Assembly (NCBI GenBank): GCA_028875725.1
Contig: JAPPCR010000023.1
Span: 1 to 64,000 of the forward strand
Length of the DNA: 64,000 nucleotides
Reading direction: 5' to 3'
DNA from: Acidobacteriota bacterium
Lineage (GTDB): Bacteria > Acidobacteriota > Thermoanaerobaculia > Multivoradales > Multivoraceae
Of this stretch, positions 53,274 through 61,356 are shown piece after piece (within the stretch, counting starts at the first letter, position 1; every line of letters starts with the position of its first letter). The position numbers were made by a program, and so were the translations under genes. The notes under the pieces were generated by a model, which saw nothing but the letters and a program-made list of their open reading frames with translations, was not told the DNA's origin and did not search any database.

Positions 53274-54028
53274 AGTACCGCCTGCTGATCGCCTACGACG
53301 GGTCGGACTACGCCGGCTGGCAACGCCAGGACAACGCCCTGGCGATCCAGCAGGTCGTGGAGGAAGCGGTAGCGGCGGTAGCAGGCCGGAGCGTCGACGT
53401 CCATGGCGCCGGCCGCACCGATGCCGGCGTCCACGCCTCCGGCCAGACGGCGCATCTCGACCTCCCGGCCGGGAACCTGCCGCCCCGCGAAACCCGCCGG
53501 GCGCTCGTCCACGGCGTGAACCACCATCTCCCGGGGGCGATCCGGGTGCTTGCCGCCGACGCCGTCGACGACTCGTTCCACGCCCGCAAGAGCGCGTCGT
53601 TCAAGCTCTACGGCTACCGGCTCTGCACGACGCCGGTGATCGACCCGTTCCGGGCGCCCTTCGTCGTCCCGGCACCGCGCAGACTCGATCTCGAGGCGAT
53701 GAAGAAGGCCGCCTCCCTGATCCGCGGGCGGCACGACTTCGCGGCCTTCGCCAAGGCCGGCGGCAGCCACCGCAGCACGGTGCGAACGATTCACGAAGCC
53801 CGATGGACCGAACAGGGAGACGAGCTCCGGTTCCGCGTCGCCGGCGACGGCTTCCTGCGCGGCATGGTGCGCGCCCTCGTGGGCACGACGCTGGAAGTCG
53901 GCCTCGGCCGCCGGACGCCGGCCGATCTGGCGGCGCTTCTTGCCGGTCGTCCGCGCGCCGAGGCGGGCCCGAACGCACCCGCCCGGGGCCTTTGCCTGGA
54001 GCGCGTGGAATACGATCACTCGCAATGA
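53270..54028 (+). CDS. truA: tRNA pseudouridine(38-40) synthase
   Basis: 252 residues, a normal TruA. The start MKYRLLIAYDGSDYAGWQRQ and the catalytic aspartate (Asp51) in GAGRTDAGVHA are exact; 'GRHDFAAFAKAG' and FRVAGDGFLRGMVRALVGT complete the core. It modifies the anticodon arm of many tRNAs. The ATG overlaps the membrane glycosyltransferase stop and its own stop overlaps cdsA, so it sits inside a long co-translated operon. Confidence 0.96.
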   Translation: MKYRLLIAYDGSDYAGWQRQDNALAIQQVVEEAVAAVAGRSVDVHGAGRTDAGVHASGQTAHLDLPAGNLPPRETRRALVHGVNHHLPGAIRVLAADAVDDSFHARKSASFKLYGYRLCTTPVIDPFRAPFVVPAPRRLDLEAMKKAASLIRGRHDFAAFAKAGGSHRSTVRTIHEARWTEQGDELRFRVAGDGFLRGMVRALVGTTLEVGLGRRTPADLAALLAGRPRAEAGPNAPARGLCLERVEYDHSQ

Positions 54029-54873
54029 AACGCGTCGTCACTGGTGTCGTGACCGCGGCGCTGGCGGCAGCCATCGTCCTTTACCTCAAACCCGTCTACT
54101 TCGCAGCGGCAGCCACCGCGGTGGCCGTCGTGGCGGCTTCCGAGTACGGCGCCCTGGCACGCCGTATCGTGGTCTCGCGAACCATCACCTGGGCGCTCTG
54201 GCTTGCCGTCTGCGTCCTGGCCGTCGTCAGCGCGACCGCGAACGGCCTGGTCGACGTCCCCCTCGGCACCGTCCTGACCGTCGCCGACGCCTGGTTCGCC
54301 GCGGCGGCCGTCGTCCTTGCCCTGGCGATCGGCGTCGGTTTCGACAGCCACGCCGATGTCCGCAACCGGCTGCTGACCTCGTCACTGTTCGCGTTCGGAG
54401 TTCTGTGGCTCGGACTGTTCCTGGTCGCCGCGATCAACCTGCACGCCTCCTCTCCGGTCCTCCTGTTCTGGGTCCTCGCGGTCGCCTCCCTGGGCGACAT
54501 CGGCGCCTACTACGGAGGCCGCCGCTTCGGCCGCCGTCCGCTGGCGCCGGTGCTCAGCCCGAAGAAGACGATCGCGGGCGCCGTGAGCGGCCTGATCGCC
54601 AGCGCCGTGACCGGCGTGGCGGTGTTCCTGCTCTGGCGGGGGTTCGACTCGTTGAGCATCGACATTCCCGTCGTCGCGCTGCTGTGCGGCGCCGCGGCGC
54701 AGGCCGGGGACCTGGTCGCCTCCATGCTCAAACGAGCCGTGGAGGTCAAGGACACGGGCGCCCTGCTTCCCGGCCACGGCGGCCTTCTCGACCGCCTCGA
54801 CAGCGTGCTGCTGGCTACGCCCGTCCTCTACATCGCGGCTCAGGCCGGGGCGACGCCGTCGCTTCAGCCGTGA
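54025..54873 (+). CDS. cdsA: Phosphatidate cytidylyltransferase
   Basis: 282 residues with about eight membrane helices. The signature is intact: SPKKTIAGAVSGLIASA, then GDLVASMLKRAVEVKDTG with GHGGLLDRLDS. It makes CDP-diacylglycerol for phospholipids. It is coupled on both sides (ATGA with truA, GTGA with dxr). No uppS gene lies directly upstream, although the uppS-cdsA-dxr order is common; here truA takes that place. Confidence 0.94.
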   Translation: MKRVVTGVVTAALAAAIVLYLKPVYFAAAATAVAVVAASEYGALARRIVVSRTITWALWLAVCVLAVVSATANGLVDVPLGTVLTVADAWFAAAAVVLALAIGVGFDSHADVRNRLLTSSLFAFGVLWLGLFLVAAINLHASSPVLLFWVLAVASLGDIGAYYGGRRFGRRPLAPVLSPKKTIAGAVSGLIASAVTGVAVFLLWRGFDSLSIDIPVVALLCGAAAQAGDLVASMLKRAVEVKDTGALLPGHGGLLDRLDSVLLATPVLYIAAQAGATPSLQP

Positions 54874-56066
54874 GTGTGCGCCGCCTGGCGGTCCTCGGCG
54901 CCACCGGCTCGGTCGGCGAGGCGGCCCTTGCCGTGGCCCGCCGGCACCCCGAGAAGCTCGACGTGTGCGTGCTGGCGGCGAGGGGCACGAAGCCCGCGCG
55001 GCTCGCGGAGCTTGCGCTCGAGTTCCGGCCTCGCCGGATCGTCGTCGAGACGGAAGAAGCGGCGCGGCGCCTGCGTGCCGACCTGCCTCCGGGCCCAGAC
55101 GTCGGTTGGGGCGAAGCAGCCCTGGTCGACGCGGTCGGGGACAGCCACGTCGACCTGGTCCTGACGGCGATCGTCGGCGCGGCCGGACTCAGGCCCGCCG
55201 CGGCGGCCCTTGCCGCCGGCGCCGACCTGGCGCTTGCGAACAAGGAGGCGATGGTCGCCGCAGGCCCACTCCTGCGCCGGCTGGCGGCCACGTCGGGCGC
55301 GAAGATCCTGCCGGTCGACAGTGAACACGCCGCGATCCACCAGGCGCTGCGCGCCGGGCGGCGCCGGGAGGTGAGGCGCCTCGTGCTGACCGCCTCCGGC
55401 GGCCCGTTCCTGGACCGCGACCCGGCCACCCTCGACACGGTGACGCCGGCCGAGGCAACGGCCCATCCGACCTGGAACATGGGGGCCAAGATCAGCGTCG
55501 ACTCCGCGACGCTGATGAACAAGGGTCTGGAACTGATCGAGGCCAGCTACCTGTTCGACGTGCCGGGATCCCGGATCGACATCCTGATCCACCCCCAGTC
55601 CCTCGTTCACTCGATCGTCGAGTTCCGGGACGGCAACTCGATCGCCCAGATCTCTGCCAACGACATGGAGTACCCCATTCGCTACGCCCTGTCCCATCCC
55701 GAACGGTGGTCGCTCCCCGACGACGGCGCCGCGAACGGGCTGAGCGAGCTGCTCGAGGCAACTTCCGAACTCAGGTTCAGAAGAGTGAACCCGGAGGTGT
55801 TCCCGGCGCCGTCCCTGGCCCGCGAAGCGCTCATCCGGGGAAACGGCGCGCCCGCCGCGCTCAACGCGGCAAACGAAACGGCGGTCGCGGCATTCCTGGG
55901 CGGCACCGCGTCCTTTTCCGCCATCGTGCCGGCGGTGGCGGAAGTGCTCGACCGTCACGGCCGCGAGGCCGGCGGCGGGGAGCCGGCGACGATCGACGAG
56001 GCCCTGGAATGGGACTCCTGGGGTCGCCGCCGTGCCCGGGAAGTCCTCGCGCAGGTTGGCGGTTAG
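54870..56066 (+). CDS. dxr: 1-deoxy-D-xylulose-5-phosphate reductoisomerase
   Basis: 398 residues. NADPH-binding LAVLGATGSVGEAALAV, the substrate/metal sites in LALANKEAMVAAG, 'ILPVDSEHAAIHQAL' and TASGGPFLDRD, and the flexible-loop region THPTWNMGAKIS-like 'AHPTWNMGAKISVDSATLMNKG' (in two overlapping parts) are as expected. It commits carbon to the MEP pathway, which ends with IspH encoded at 35.7-36.6 kb. GTG 54870 overlaps the cdsA stop; GTG 54876 is a close alternative. Confidence 0.96.
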   Translation: MSVRRLAVLGATGSVGEAALAVARRHPEKLDVCVLAARGTKPARLAELALEFRPRRIVVETEEAARRLRADLPPGPDVGWGEAALVDAVGDSHVDLVLTAIVGAAGLRPAAAALAAGADLALANKEAMVAAGPLLRRLAATSGAKILPVDSEHAAIHQALRAGRRREVRRLVLTASGGPFLDRDPATLDTVTPAEATAHPTWNMGAKISVDSATLMNKGLELIEASYLFDVPGSRIDILIHPQSLVHSIVEFRDGNSIAQISANDMEYPIRYALSHPERWSLPDDGAANGLSELLEATSELRFRRVNPEVFPAPSLAREALIRGNGAPAALNAANETAVAAFLGGTASFSAIVPAVAEVLDRHGREAGGGEPATIDEALEWDSWGRRRAREVLAQVGG

Positions 56067-56102
56067 CATCCACGGAGAAGCGCCACCGCGGCCTCCCCAA
56101 CG

Positions 56103-57413
56103 ATGAACTTCCTGAGCAACATCCTGGCCTTCCTGGTCGTGATTGGAGTGATCATCTTCATCCATGAACTGGGGCACTTCCTGGCCGCGAGGCTGTTCCG
56201 GATCAGGGTCCGGGTCTTCTCCATCGGCATCGGTTCCCGCATCTGGGGCTTCGAGCGAGGCGGTACGGAGTACCGGCTGGCCATGATCCCGCTCGGCGGC
56301 TATGTCGCCTTCTCGGGAATCGACGCCGCGAACCCGACCGGCGACGCGGGCGACTTCACCGCCAAGCCGCGCTGGCAGCGAATGATCGTTCTCCTGGCAG
56401 GTCCGGCGGCCAACGTCGTGCTGTCGATCGTCCTGATCGCGGCGGTGCTGATGGCCGGGACCGAGTTGGCAGGACCGCGGGATCTGAGCACCGAGATCGG
56501 CGGCGTGGCGCCCGATTCGGCCGCGGCCGAAGCCGGGCTCCTGGCGGGCGACGTGATCCTGCGCCTGGACGGCGAGGAAGTGTCCGAGTGGAGAGAGCTT
56601 TCCAACACCGTCCTGATGTCGCCGGAACGCCGGCTCGCGATCGACTTCGAGCGCGACGGCGAGGCCCGGAGCACGGTACTCGTCCCTCGCCGGATGCCGC
56701 GCTACGAGCTGGGCGACGCGGGGCTCTACGCCAGCCTCCTGCCGCGGGTTCGCCAGGTCTTCGAAGACACTCCGGCCGAGCAGACGGGGCTGCGCTACGG
56801 AGACACCCTCTACGCCGTCGACGGCCATCCCGTCGCCAACGCGGACGACTTCCGGCGGCTCGTCGAGCCGCGCGCGGGCCAGGAAGTGAGCCTCGAGATC
56901 GGCCGTGGCGAGGATCGTCTGGTCGTGCGGCTCGTGCCGGAGGAGGAGGGCGGGGTCGGCCGCGCCGGCATCGCGATCAGCCACTTCTCCTATCAGCGCG
57001 TAGGCCCGGTCGCGGCCATCGCCGAGAGCGCCCGGATCAACTGGGAGACGACGACGGAGATCTTCGACTTTCTGGGCGGCATGGTGGAGCGGCGCGTTTC
57101 GCCGCAGAGCGCGCTGGCCGGCCCGATCGAGATCAGCCGGATCAGCGGTCAGGCGGCTCGCAGGAGCTTCAGCGACCTGGTGTTCCTGATGGCCTTGATC
57201 AGCCTGAATCTCTGCATCCTGAACCTGCTGCCCATCCCGATCCTCGACGGCGGCCAGCTCGCCATCCTGCTGCTCGAGAGCGTTCTGCGACGCGACCTCT
57301 CCCTCCAGATCAAGAGCCTGGTCACCCAGTTCGGCCTGGCGCTCGTCGTCGCCATCATGCTGTTCGCGATCTACTCCGACCTGGTGAAGAACCTGCCCGG
57401 CCTCGGGCGCTGA
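56103..57413 (+). CDS. rseP: Site-2 intramembrane metalloprotease RseP
   Basis: 436 residues. The zinc site HELGH (21-25) lies in the first helix, and the second metal region NLLPIPILDGGQ in a late helix. Two PDZ-like domains lie between (GVAPDSAAAEAGLLAGDVIL and VFEDTPAEQTGLRYGDTLYA, each ahead of a strand pair). It cleaves anti-sigma factors and signal-peptide remnants in the inner membrane. The preceding 36-base gap follows dxr, a common bacterial arrangement. Confidence 0.95.
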   Translation: MNFLSNILAFLVVIGVIIFIHELGHFLAARLFRIRVRVFSIGIGSRIWGFERGGTEYRLAMIPLGGYVAFSGIDAANPTGDAGDFTAKPRWQRMIVLLAGPAANVVLSIVLIAAVLMAGTELAGPRDLSTEIGGVAPDSAAAEAGLLAGDVILRLDGEEVSEWRELSNTVLMSPERRLAIDFERDGEARSTVLVPRRMPRYELGDAGLYASLLPRVRQVFEDTPAEQTGLRYGDTLYAVDGHPVANADDFRRLVEPRAGQEVSLEIGRGEDRLVVRLVPEEEGGVGRAGIAISHFSYQRVGPVAAIAESARINWETTTEIFDFLGGMVERRVSPQSALAGPIEISRISGQAARRSFSDLVFLMALISLNLCILNLLPIPILDGGQLAILLLESVLRRDLSLQIKSLVTQFGLALVVAIMLFAIYSDLVKNLPGLGR

Positions 57414-57423
57414 AGGCGGTCCG

Positions 57424-58206
57424 ATGACGATGGCCGGAAAGCTCCGGGACTGGACCGGCAAGGCGATACGCCATCCCTGGCTCAGGCGAGGCGTGCTCCT
57501 CGCCGCCTACGGGGGCCTGCTCGTCGCCCTGCTGGGCGCTTCGTCCTATCTGGCGCTCTCGAACTTCGTCCGTAGCGGCGTCATCGCGGTACCCGACCTG
57601 GTTGGCCTCGATCGAAGCCAGGCTGAAGCGGGCCTCGCCACCGCGGGCCTGGCACTGCAGCGCGTGGAGGACGACCGCTTCGACGAGGCAGTCCCGGCGG
57701 GCCATGTGCTCCGGCAGGACCCTCCCGCCGGCAGCGCGGTCAAGGAAGGCAGCGGCGTGATCGTGTACCTGTCGCGCGGCCGGGAGCTCGTCGAGACGCC
57801 GGACCTGAGCGGCCAGGTACTGCAGACGGCCCAGGTGAGCCTCACGGCCTCGGGCCTGCAGATCGGCAGGAGCCGGAGCGTGTTCGCCGAGTCCGGCGTG
57901 CCGGGCACCGTGGTCCGCCAGGATCCTCCTGCCGGCAGCCGGGTCGACCCTTCGTCCCAGGTGGACCTGATGGTCAGCCTGGCCAACCCCGGGGCAACGT
58001 ACGTCATGCCGGACCTGATCGACCTGCCCGAGGACCCGGTCCGCGAGTTCTTCGGGACGCGCGGATTCCGCCTCGGAAGGGTAAAGTACGAACCCTACGA
58101 AGGCGTCCCAGCCGGGATCATCCTGCGTCAATACCCGCTTCCGGGCCACCCCCTGCGTCAGAGCGATTCGATCGCCTTCGTCGTGGCCGCGCAAGACAGC
58201 CGCTGA
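57424..58206 (+). CDS. Stand-alone PASTA domain membrane protein
   Basis: 260 residues: a short basic cytoplasmic start, one membrane helix (GVLLAAYGGLLVALLGASSY) and three extracytoplasmic PASTA repeats, each with the pattern VPDLVGLDRSQAEAGLATAG, 'VLRQDPPAGSAV' and a hydrophobic strand. PASTA domains bind peptidoglycan or muropeptides, but no kinase or penicillin-binding domain is attached, so it is a wall-contact protein without an enzyme. It lies between rseP and rpe on the same strand. ATG 57430 is an alternative start. Confidence 0.87.
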   Translation: MTMAGKLRDWTGKAIRHPWLRRGVLLAAYGGLLVALLGASSYLALSNFVRSGVIAVPDLVGLDRSQAEAGLATAGLALQRVEDDRFDEAVPAGHVLRQDPPAGSAVKEGSGVIVYLSRGRELVETPDLSGQVLQTAQVSLTASGLQIGRSRSVFAESGVPGTVVRQDPPAGSRVDPSSQVDLMVSLANPGATYVMPDLIDLPEDPVREFFGTRGFRLGRVKYEPYEGVPAGIILRQYPLPGHPLRQSDSIAFVVAAQDSR

Positions 58207-58235
58207 ACCCGCAAAGCACGCCCGCAAACCCAAAG

Positions 58236-58889
58236 ATGAAGATTGCGCCTTCGATCCTGGCGGCGGACCTCGCCGACCTCGCCTCCGCGGTCAGACTCTG
58301 CGAGGACGGCGGCGCGCAGTTGATCCACGTCGACGTGATGGACGGCCACTTCGTGCCCAACCTGACCTTCGGGCCACCGGTAATTGTCGACCTGGCCAGC
58401 CGAACGAGCGTCGGATTCGACATCCACCTGATGGTCTCGAACCCCGAAGCGCTCCTCGACCGGTATCTCGAGAGCAGGCCGGTCTGGGTCTCGATCCATC
58501 ACGAAGTGACGGAAGAGCCGGGACGGCTCGCGGCGCGCATCCGCGAACGCGGCGCGGGCGCCGGCGTGGCTGTCAACCCGGCGACGCCGCTGGACGAACT
58601 CCTGCCCTACCTGGACCAACTGGACTTCGTCGTGCTGATGTCGGTCGTGCCCGGTTTCGCCGGCCAGGCCTTCCACCCCGAAGTTCTCGACAAGGCCCGG
58701 CGGCTCCGCGCCGTCGTCGACGAGCGGGGTCTGCCCGTGAGCATCGAGATGGACGGCGGAATCAAGCCCGGCAACCTGGGCGAAGTAGCCGCTGCCGGCG
58801 TCGACGTCGCCGTCGTCGGTTCCGGCATTTTCGCCGCGGGCAGGCCCGTCGAAACCCTCGTCGCCCTCCGACGGCAGGCGGGCGAATGA
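58236..58889 (+). CDS. rpe: Ribulose-phosphate 3-epimerase
   Basis: 217 residues, TIM-barrel enzyme of the pentose phosphate and Calvin pathways. Key segments are IAPSILAADLADL, IHVDVMDGHFVPNLTFG, 'FDIHLMVSNPE', VLMSVVPGFAGQAFHPEVL and EMDGGIKPGNL. The metal and catalytic residues are all visible. The ATG follows AAAG, and its stop overlaps the BamD-like gene as ATGA. Confidence 0.96.
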   Translation: MKIAPSILAADLADLASAVRLCEDGGAQLIHVDVMDGHFVPNLTFGPPVIVDLASRTSVGFDIHLMVSNPEALLDRYLESRPVWVSIHHEVTEEPGRLAARIRERGAGAGVAVNPATPLDELLPYLDQLDFVVLMSVVPGFAGQAFHPEVLDKARRLRAVVDERGLPVSIEMDGGIKPGNLGEVAAAGVDVAVVGSGIFAAGRPVETLVALRRQAGE

Positions 58890-59758
58890 GCCGTCGCGGC
58901 GCGCAGATCCTGCTGGCGGCCGCGCTCGCCCTGGCCGCCGCGTGCGGCGGCGTCAAGGACGACCCCATCCTGCGGCTCTCGTCGGCCGAGGCCCTGGAGA
59001 TCGGCAAGCAACTGCTCGAAGACGAGAAGTTCACCCAGGCGCGCGAACATCTCGTCCACGCCTTCGAGGTCGAACCGAACTCCGAGACCGGCCGTGAAGG
59101 ACTGCTGCTGGCCGCGGACGCCCTGTTCCTGCGCAGCGGCTACCAGTCGTACGTCGAAGCCGAGCAGCGCTACCGGGACTTCCTGAACCGGTTCCCGACA
59201 TCCGACCAGGCGGCGTACGCCCAGTTCCGTCTCGCCGCCTCGCTCGCCGAACGAATGGAGAAGCCGGACCGCGATCAGCAGACGGCCCGGCAAGCGCTGA
59301 CAGAGTTCGAGAACGTCCGCCGGCTGTATCCGACCAGTCAGTTCGCCGGCCAGGCCGCCCAACGCATCGTCGAGGTCCGCAACCACCTGGCGGAGCACGA
59401 GTTCGTCGTCGGGGCCTTCTACTACCGTTTCCGCACTCCCACGGCTGCGGGGAATCGCTTCAGGGAGATGCTTGAGGAGTACCCGGACTACCCGGAGCCC
59501 GACAAGATTCTCGCCCACATGTGCCTCACGTACCGCCTGGTGCTCCAGCAGATTCCGAGCCGGTTGGGACTCGATCGCTACGAGTACCTGCGCGAAGCCT
59601 GCGATGAACTGCGGAACGGGTTTCCAGGCAGCCCCTGGATCAAGAAGGCACCTTCGGACGAGCAGCTCCGGAAACTCCGAAGCAAGGTGCCGGCTTCGCC
59701 CATCCGGCCGGACGGGAATCGACCAGGTCCGCCGACGGAGGAGTACGCGGATAACTGA
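58886..59758 (+). CDS. bamD: BamD-like outer membrane assembly lipoprotein
   Basis: 290 residues: lipoprotein signal with Cys20, then helical TPR-type repeats (LEIGKQLLEDEKFTQAREHL; 'YQSYVEAEQRYRDFLNRFPTSDQAAYAQFRLAASL' in parts; NRFREMLEEYPDYPEPDKIL). The YfiO/BamD pattern of a tyrosine-rich 'FRDFLNRFPTS' is clear. It should help insert beta-barrel proteins into the outer membrane, which again implies a diderm cell. The C-terminus is proline-rich. Confidence 0.87.
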   Translation: MSRRGAQILLAAALALAAACGGVKDDPILRLSSAEALEIGKQLLEDEKFTQAREHLVHAFEVEPNSETGREGLLLAADALFLRSGYQSYVEAEQRYRDFLNRFPTSDQAAYAQFRLAASLAERMEKPDRDQQTARQALTEFENVRRLYPTSQFAGQAAQRIVEVRNHLAEHEFVVGAFYYRFRTPTAAGNRFREMLEEYPDYPEPDKILAHMCLTYRLVLQQIPSRLGLDRYEYLREACDELRNGFPGSPWIKKAPSDEQLRKLRSKVPASPIRPDGNRPGPPTEEYADN

Positions 59759-59854
59759 ACCCGGGGTCCCGCCAGCGCTACTCACCTCCTCCGGTCTAAC
59801 TGGCGGCCGGGCCTCGATCAGGCCGTGCGAAGGCCTCGGAACGCCTGAACCCTG

Positions 59855-59863
59855 TGCTAAAAT
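59855..59863 (+). promoter_or_regulatory. Candidate extended -10 promoter of the Fis-like gene
   Basis: TGCTAAAAT: TGn joined to TAAAAT, 24 bases before the TTG start. It lies in a 129-base gap that otherwise shows no features. Confidence 0.5.
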
Positions 59864-59887
59864 CGCGGTTTCGGCATGTGACTCGCG

Positions 59888-60181
59888 TTGAAGCCACTCA
59901 GCCCAGACGACCGCCTTCCGGACGACGCGACCGAGGATCTCAACGGCCAGCTTGATCGCCTCGTGAACCAGTTGGCTTCCCAGGGCGTCACCTTGGCGCA
60001 GGCCCGCGAGATCTTCGAACGGCAGTTCATCCTAGCGTCCCTACGACTCAACCACGGAAACATCACCAACTCGGCAAACCACCTGGGCCTCCATCGCAAC
60101 ACCCTGCGAAACAAGGTCGCCACGCTTCAGATACAGGCCACCGACTACCGAGGCTCCAGCAAGAGGCTCCAGTCGAGATAG
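59888..60181 (+). CDS. Fis-family helix-turn-helix protein
   Basis: 97 residues ending in a Fis-type HTH: FERQFILASLRLNHGNITNSANHLGLHRNTLRNKV, read here in pieces as the 'ILASLRLNHGNIT' and NSANHLGLHRNTLRNKVATL helices. The N-terminal 30 residues are acidic. This matches the stand-alone Fis/HTH_8 proteins that act as nucleoid or NtrC-like DNA-binding modules. The only start consistent with the promoter is TTG 59888; no ATG precedes the domain. Confidence 0.8.
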   Translation: MKPLSPDDRLPDDATEDLNGQLDRLVNQLASQGVTLAQAREIFERQFILASLRLNHGNITNSANHLGLHRNTLRNKVATLQIQATDYRGSSKRLQSR

Positions 60182-60365
60182 CGCTCCACAACGCTTCGCG
60201 GGGATCGCCCTCCCGGACCTTCATCCGACCTGCATCAGACTGGCATAGAGCTTGCTCTTTGCCACGTAGTCCGGCGCTCTTACTGGCAGCGAGCGCCTGA
60301 CGCCGCCAGGACACGCACTGATCTGCCAGCGGTTCCGTGGCGCCAGCAACGGCGCCAACGTCTCC

Positions 60366-61115
60366 ATGACTCTCCACAAACTCAGTATCCGCACCCGGGC
60401 CGCTGCCGTGACCGTGGCGGCGGCTGCCATTCTGGCCGCCGCGCCCCGCGAAACCGCGCCCGGTCGGCACATGGAACCGTTGCCCATGTCGCCTCCTCTG
60501 GAAGACGTCGTTCTCTTCGAGCAGATTCGGGCATGGCTTGAACCGTCGGCCGGAGCCGCCTCCACGCACTTGGGAAGGGGCCCACTGTACGAGAGCATCC
60601 AGTCGCGCCGCGAGAGCTTCGAACTGTTCATCGGCGCTGCCGACGAGGACGCGGTCCGGGAGCGGATGCAGCCCGTTCCGTACGGCGGCCTGATCCTCAG
60701 CGCCGCCGCGCGTCACGGCGTCGATCCGCTCCTCGTGGCGGCCATCGTCCAGGCCGAATCCTCCTTCGATACGGAGGCGGTCTCCCCCCGGGGCGCCCTC
60801 GGCCTGATGCAGATGATGCCGACGACCGCCGAGCAGTTGGGCGTCGCCGACGCCTACGACCCCGGTCAGAACCTCGACGCGGGCGTGAGCTACCTGGCCT
60901 ACCTGCTGCGCCGCTTCGACGACGACCTGGTCCTCGCTCTCGCGGGCTACAACGCGGGCCCCGGAACCGTTGACCGTTTCGGCGGCCTGCCCCCCTTCCG
61001 CGAAACGCGTGGATTCACGAACGGCGTGCTCCGCGTCTACATCGCACATCATCGCGCGGCCTGGGCCGCCGTCAATCCGGGCGGGCTCGACTTCCCGGTG
61101 CTGGCGGGCGGCTAG
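60366..61115 (+). CDS. Lytic transglycosylase (SLT domain)
   Basis: 249-residue exported enzyme that cleaves peptidoglycan. A weak signal segment (AAAVTVAAAAILAAA) precedes a 70-residue variable region and the SLT domain: AAIVQAESSFDTEAVSPRGA (catalytic Glu), LGLMQMMPTTAEQLGV, 'NLDAGVSYLAYLLRRF' and LALAGYNAGPGTVDRFGG. The 184 bases upstream hold no recognisable feature. Its stop interlocks with the convergent tatA stop in one CTAG (61112-61115). Confidence 0.9.
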   Translation: MTLHKLSIRTRAAAVTVAAAAILAAAPRETAPGRHMEPLPMSPPLEDVVLFEQIRAWLEPSAGAASTHLGRGPLYESIQSRRESFELFIGAADEDAVRERMQPVPYGGLILSAAARHGVDPLLVAAIVQAESSFDTEAVSPRGALGLMQMMPTTAEQLGVADAYDPGQNLDAGVSYLAYLLRRFDDDLVLALAGYNAGPGTVDRFGGLPPFRETRGFTNGVLRVYIAHHRAAWAAVNPGGLDFPVLAGG

Positions 61116-61306
61116 TTGCTCTTGGCGCCCGACGAAGACGCGCTTTCCTCCTCCAGCTCGGAGGAGTCGTCGCCCCGCAGCCCCCGCTTGAAGTTGCGGA
61201 TGCCCTCACCCATCCCCCGGCCAAGCAGCGGCAGCTTGCTACCGCCGAAGATGACCATCAGGATGACGAAGATGATGAGAAGCTCTTGGATGCCGATGGA
61301 AGGCAT
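61112..61306 (-). CDS. tatA: Twin-arginine translocase TatA/E
   Basis: 64 residues: one N-terminal membrane helix (IQELLIIFVILMVIFG), the hinge FGGSKLPLLGRGMGEGIRNFKRG characteristic of TatA (here in two parts), and an acidic, serine-rich tail. ATG 61306 follows CAGGAGAA; the longer frame upstream is not used. It would form the pore for Tat substrates such as the SoxC-like protein. tatB and tatC are not in the window. Confidence 0.93.
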   Translation of the reverse strand: MPSIGIQELLIIFVILMVIFGGSKLPLLGRGMGEGIRNFKRGLRGDDSSELEEESASSSGAKSN

Positions 61307-61356
61307 GGGGTTCTCCTGTTGGAACGTCAGGAATCGACGATCCGGGACTCTAGCAG

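Noticed and set aside
54864..57461. 865-codon minus-strand frame opposite dxr and rseP
   Set aside because: It spans two well-identified genes and has a composition typical of antisense frames.
60182..60365. 184-base gap before the lytic transglycosylase as a possible small RNA gene
   Set aside because: No promoter/terminator pair or convincing stable fold could be identified by eye.
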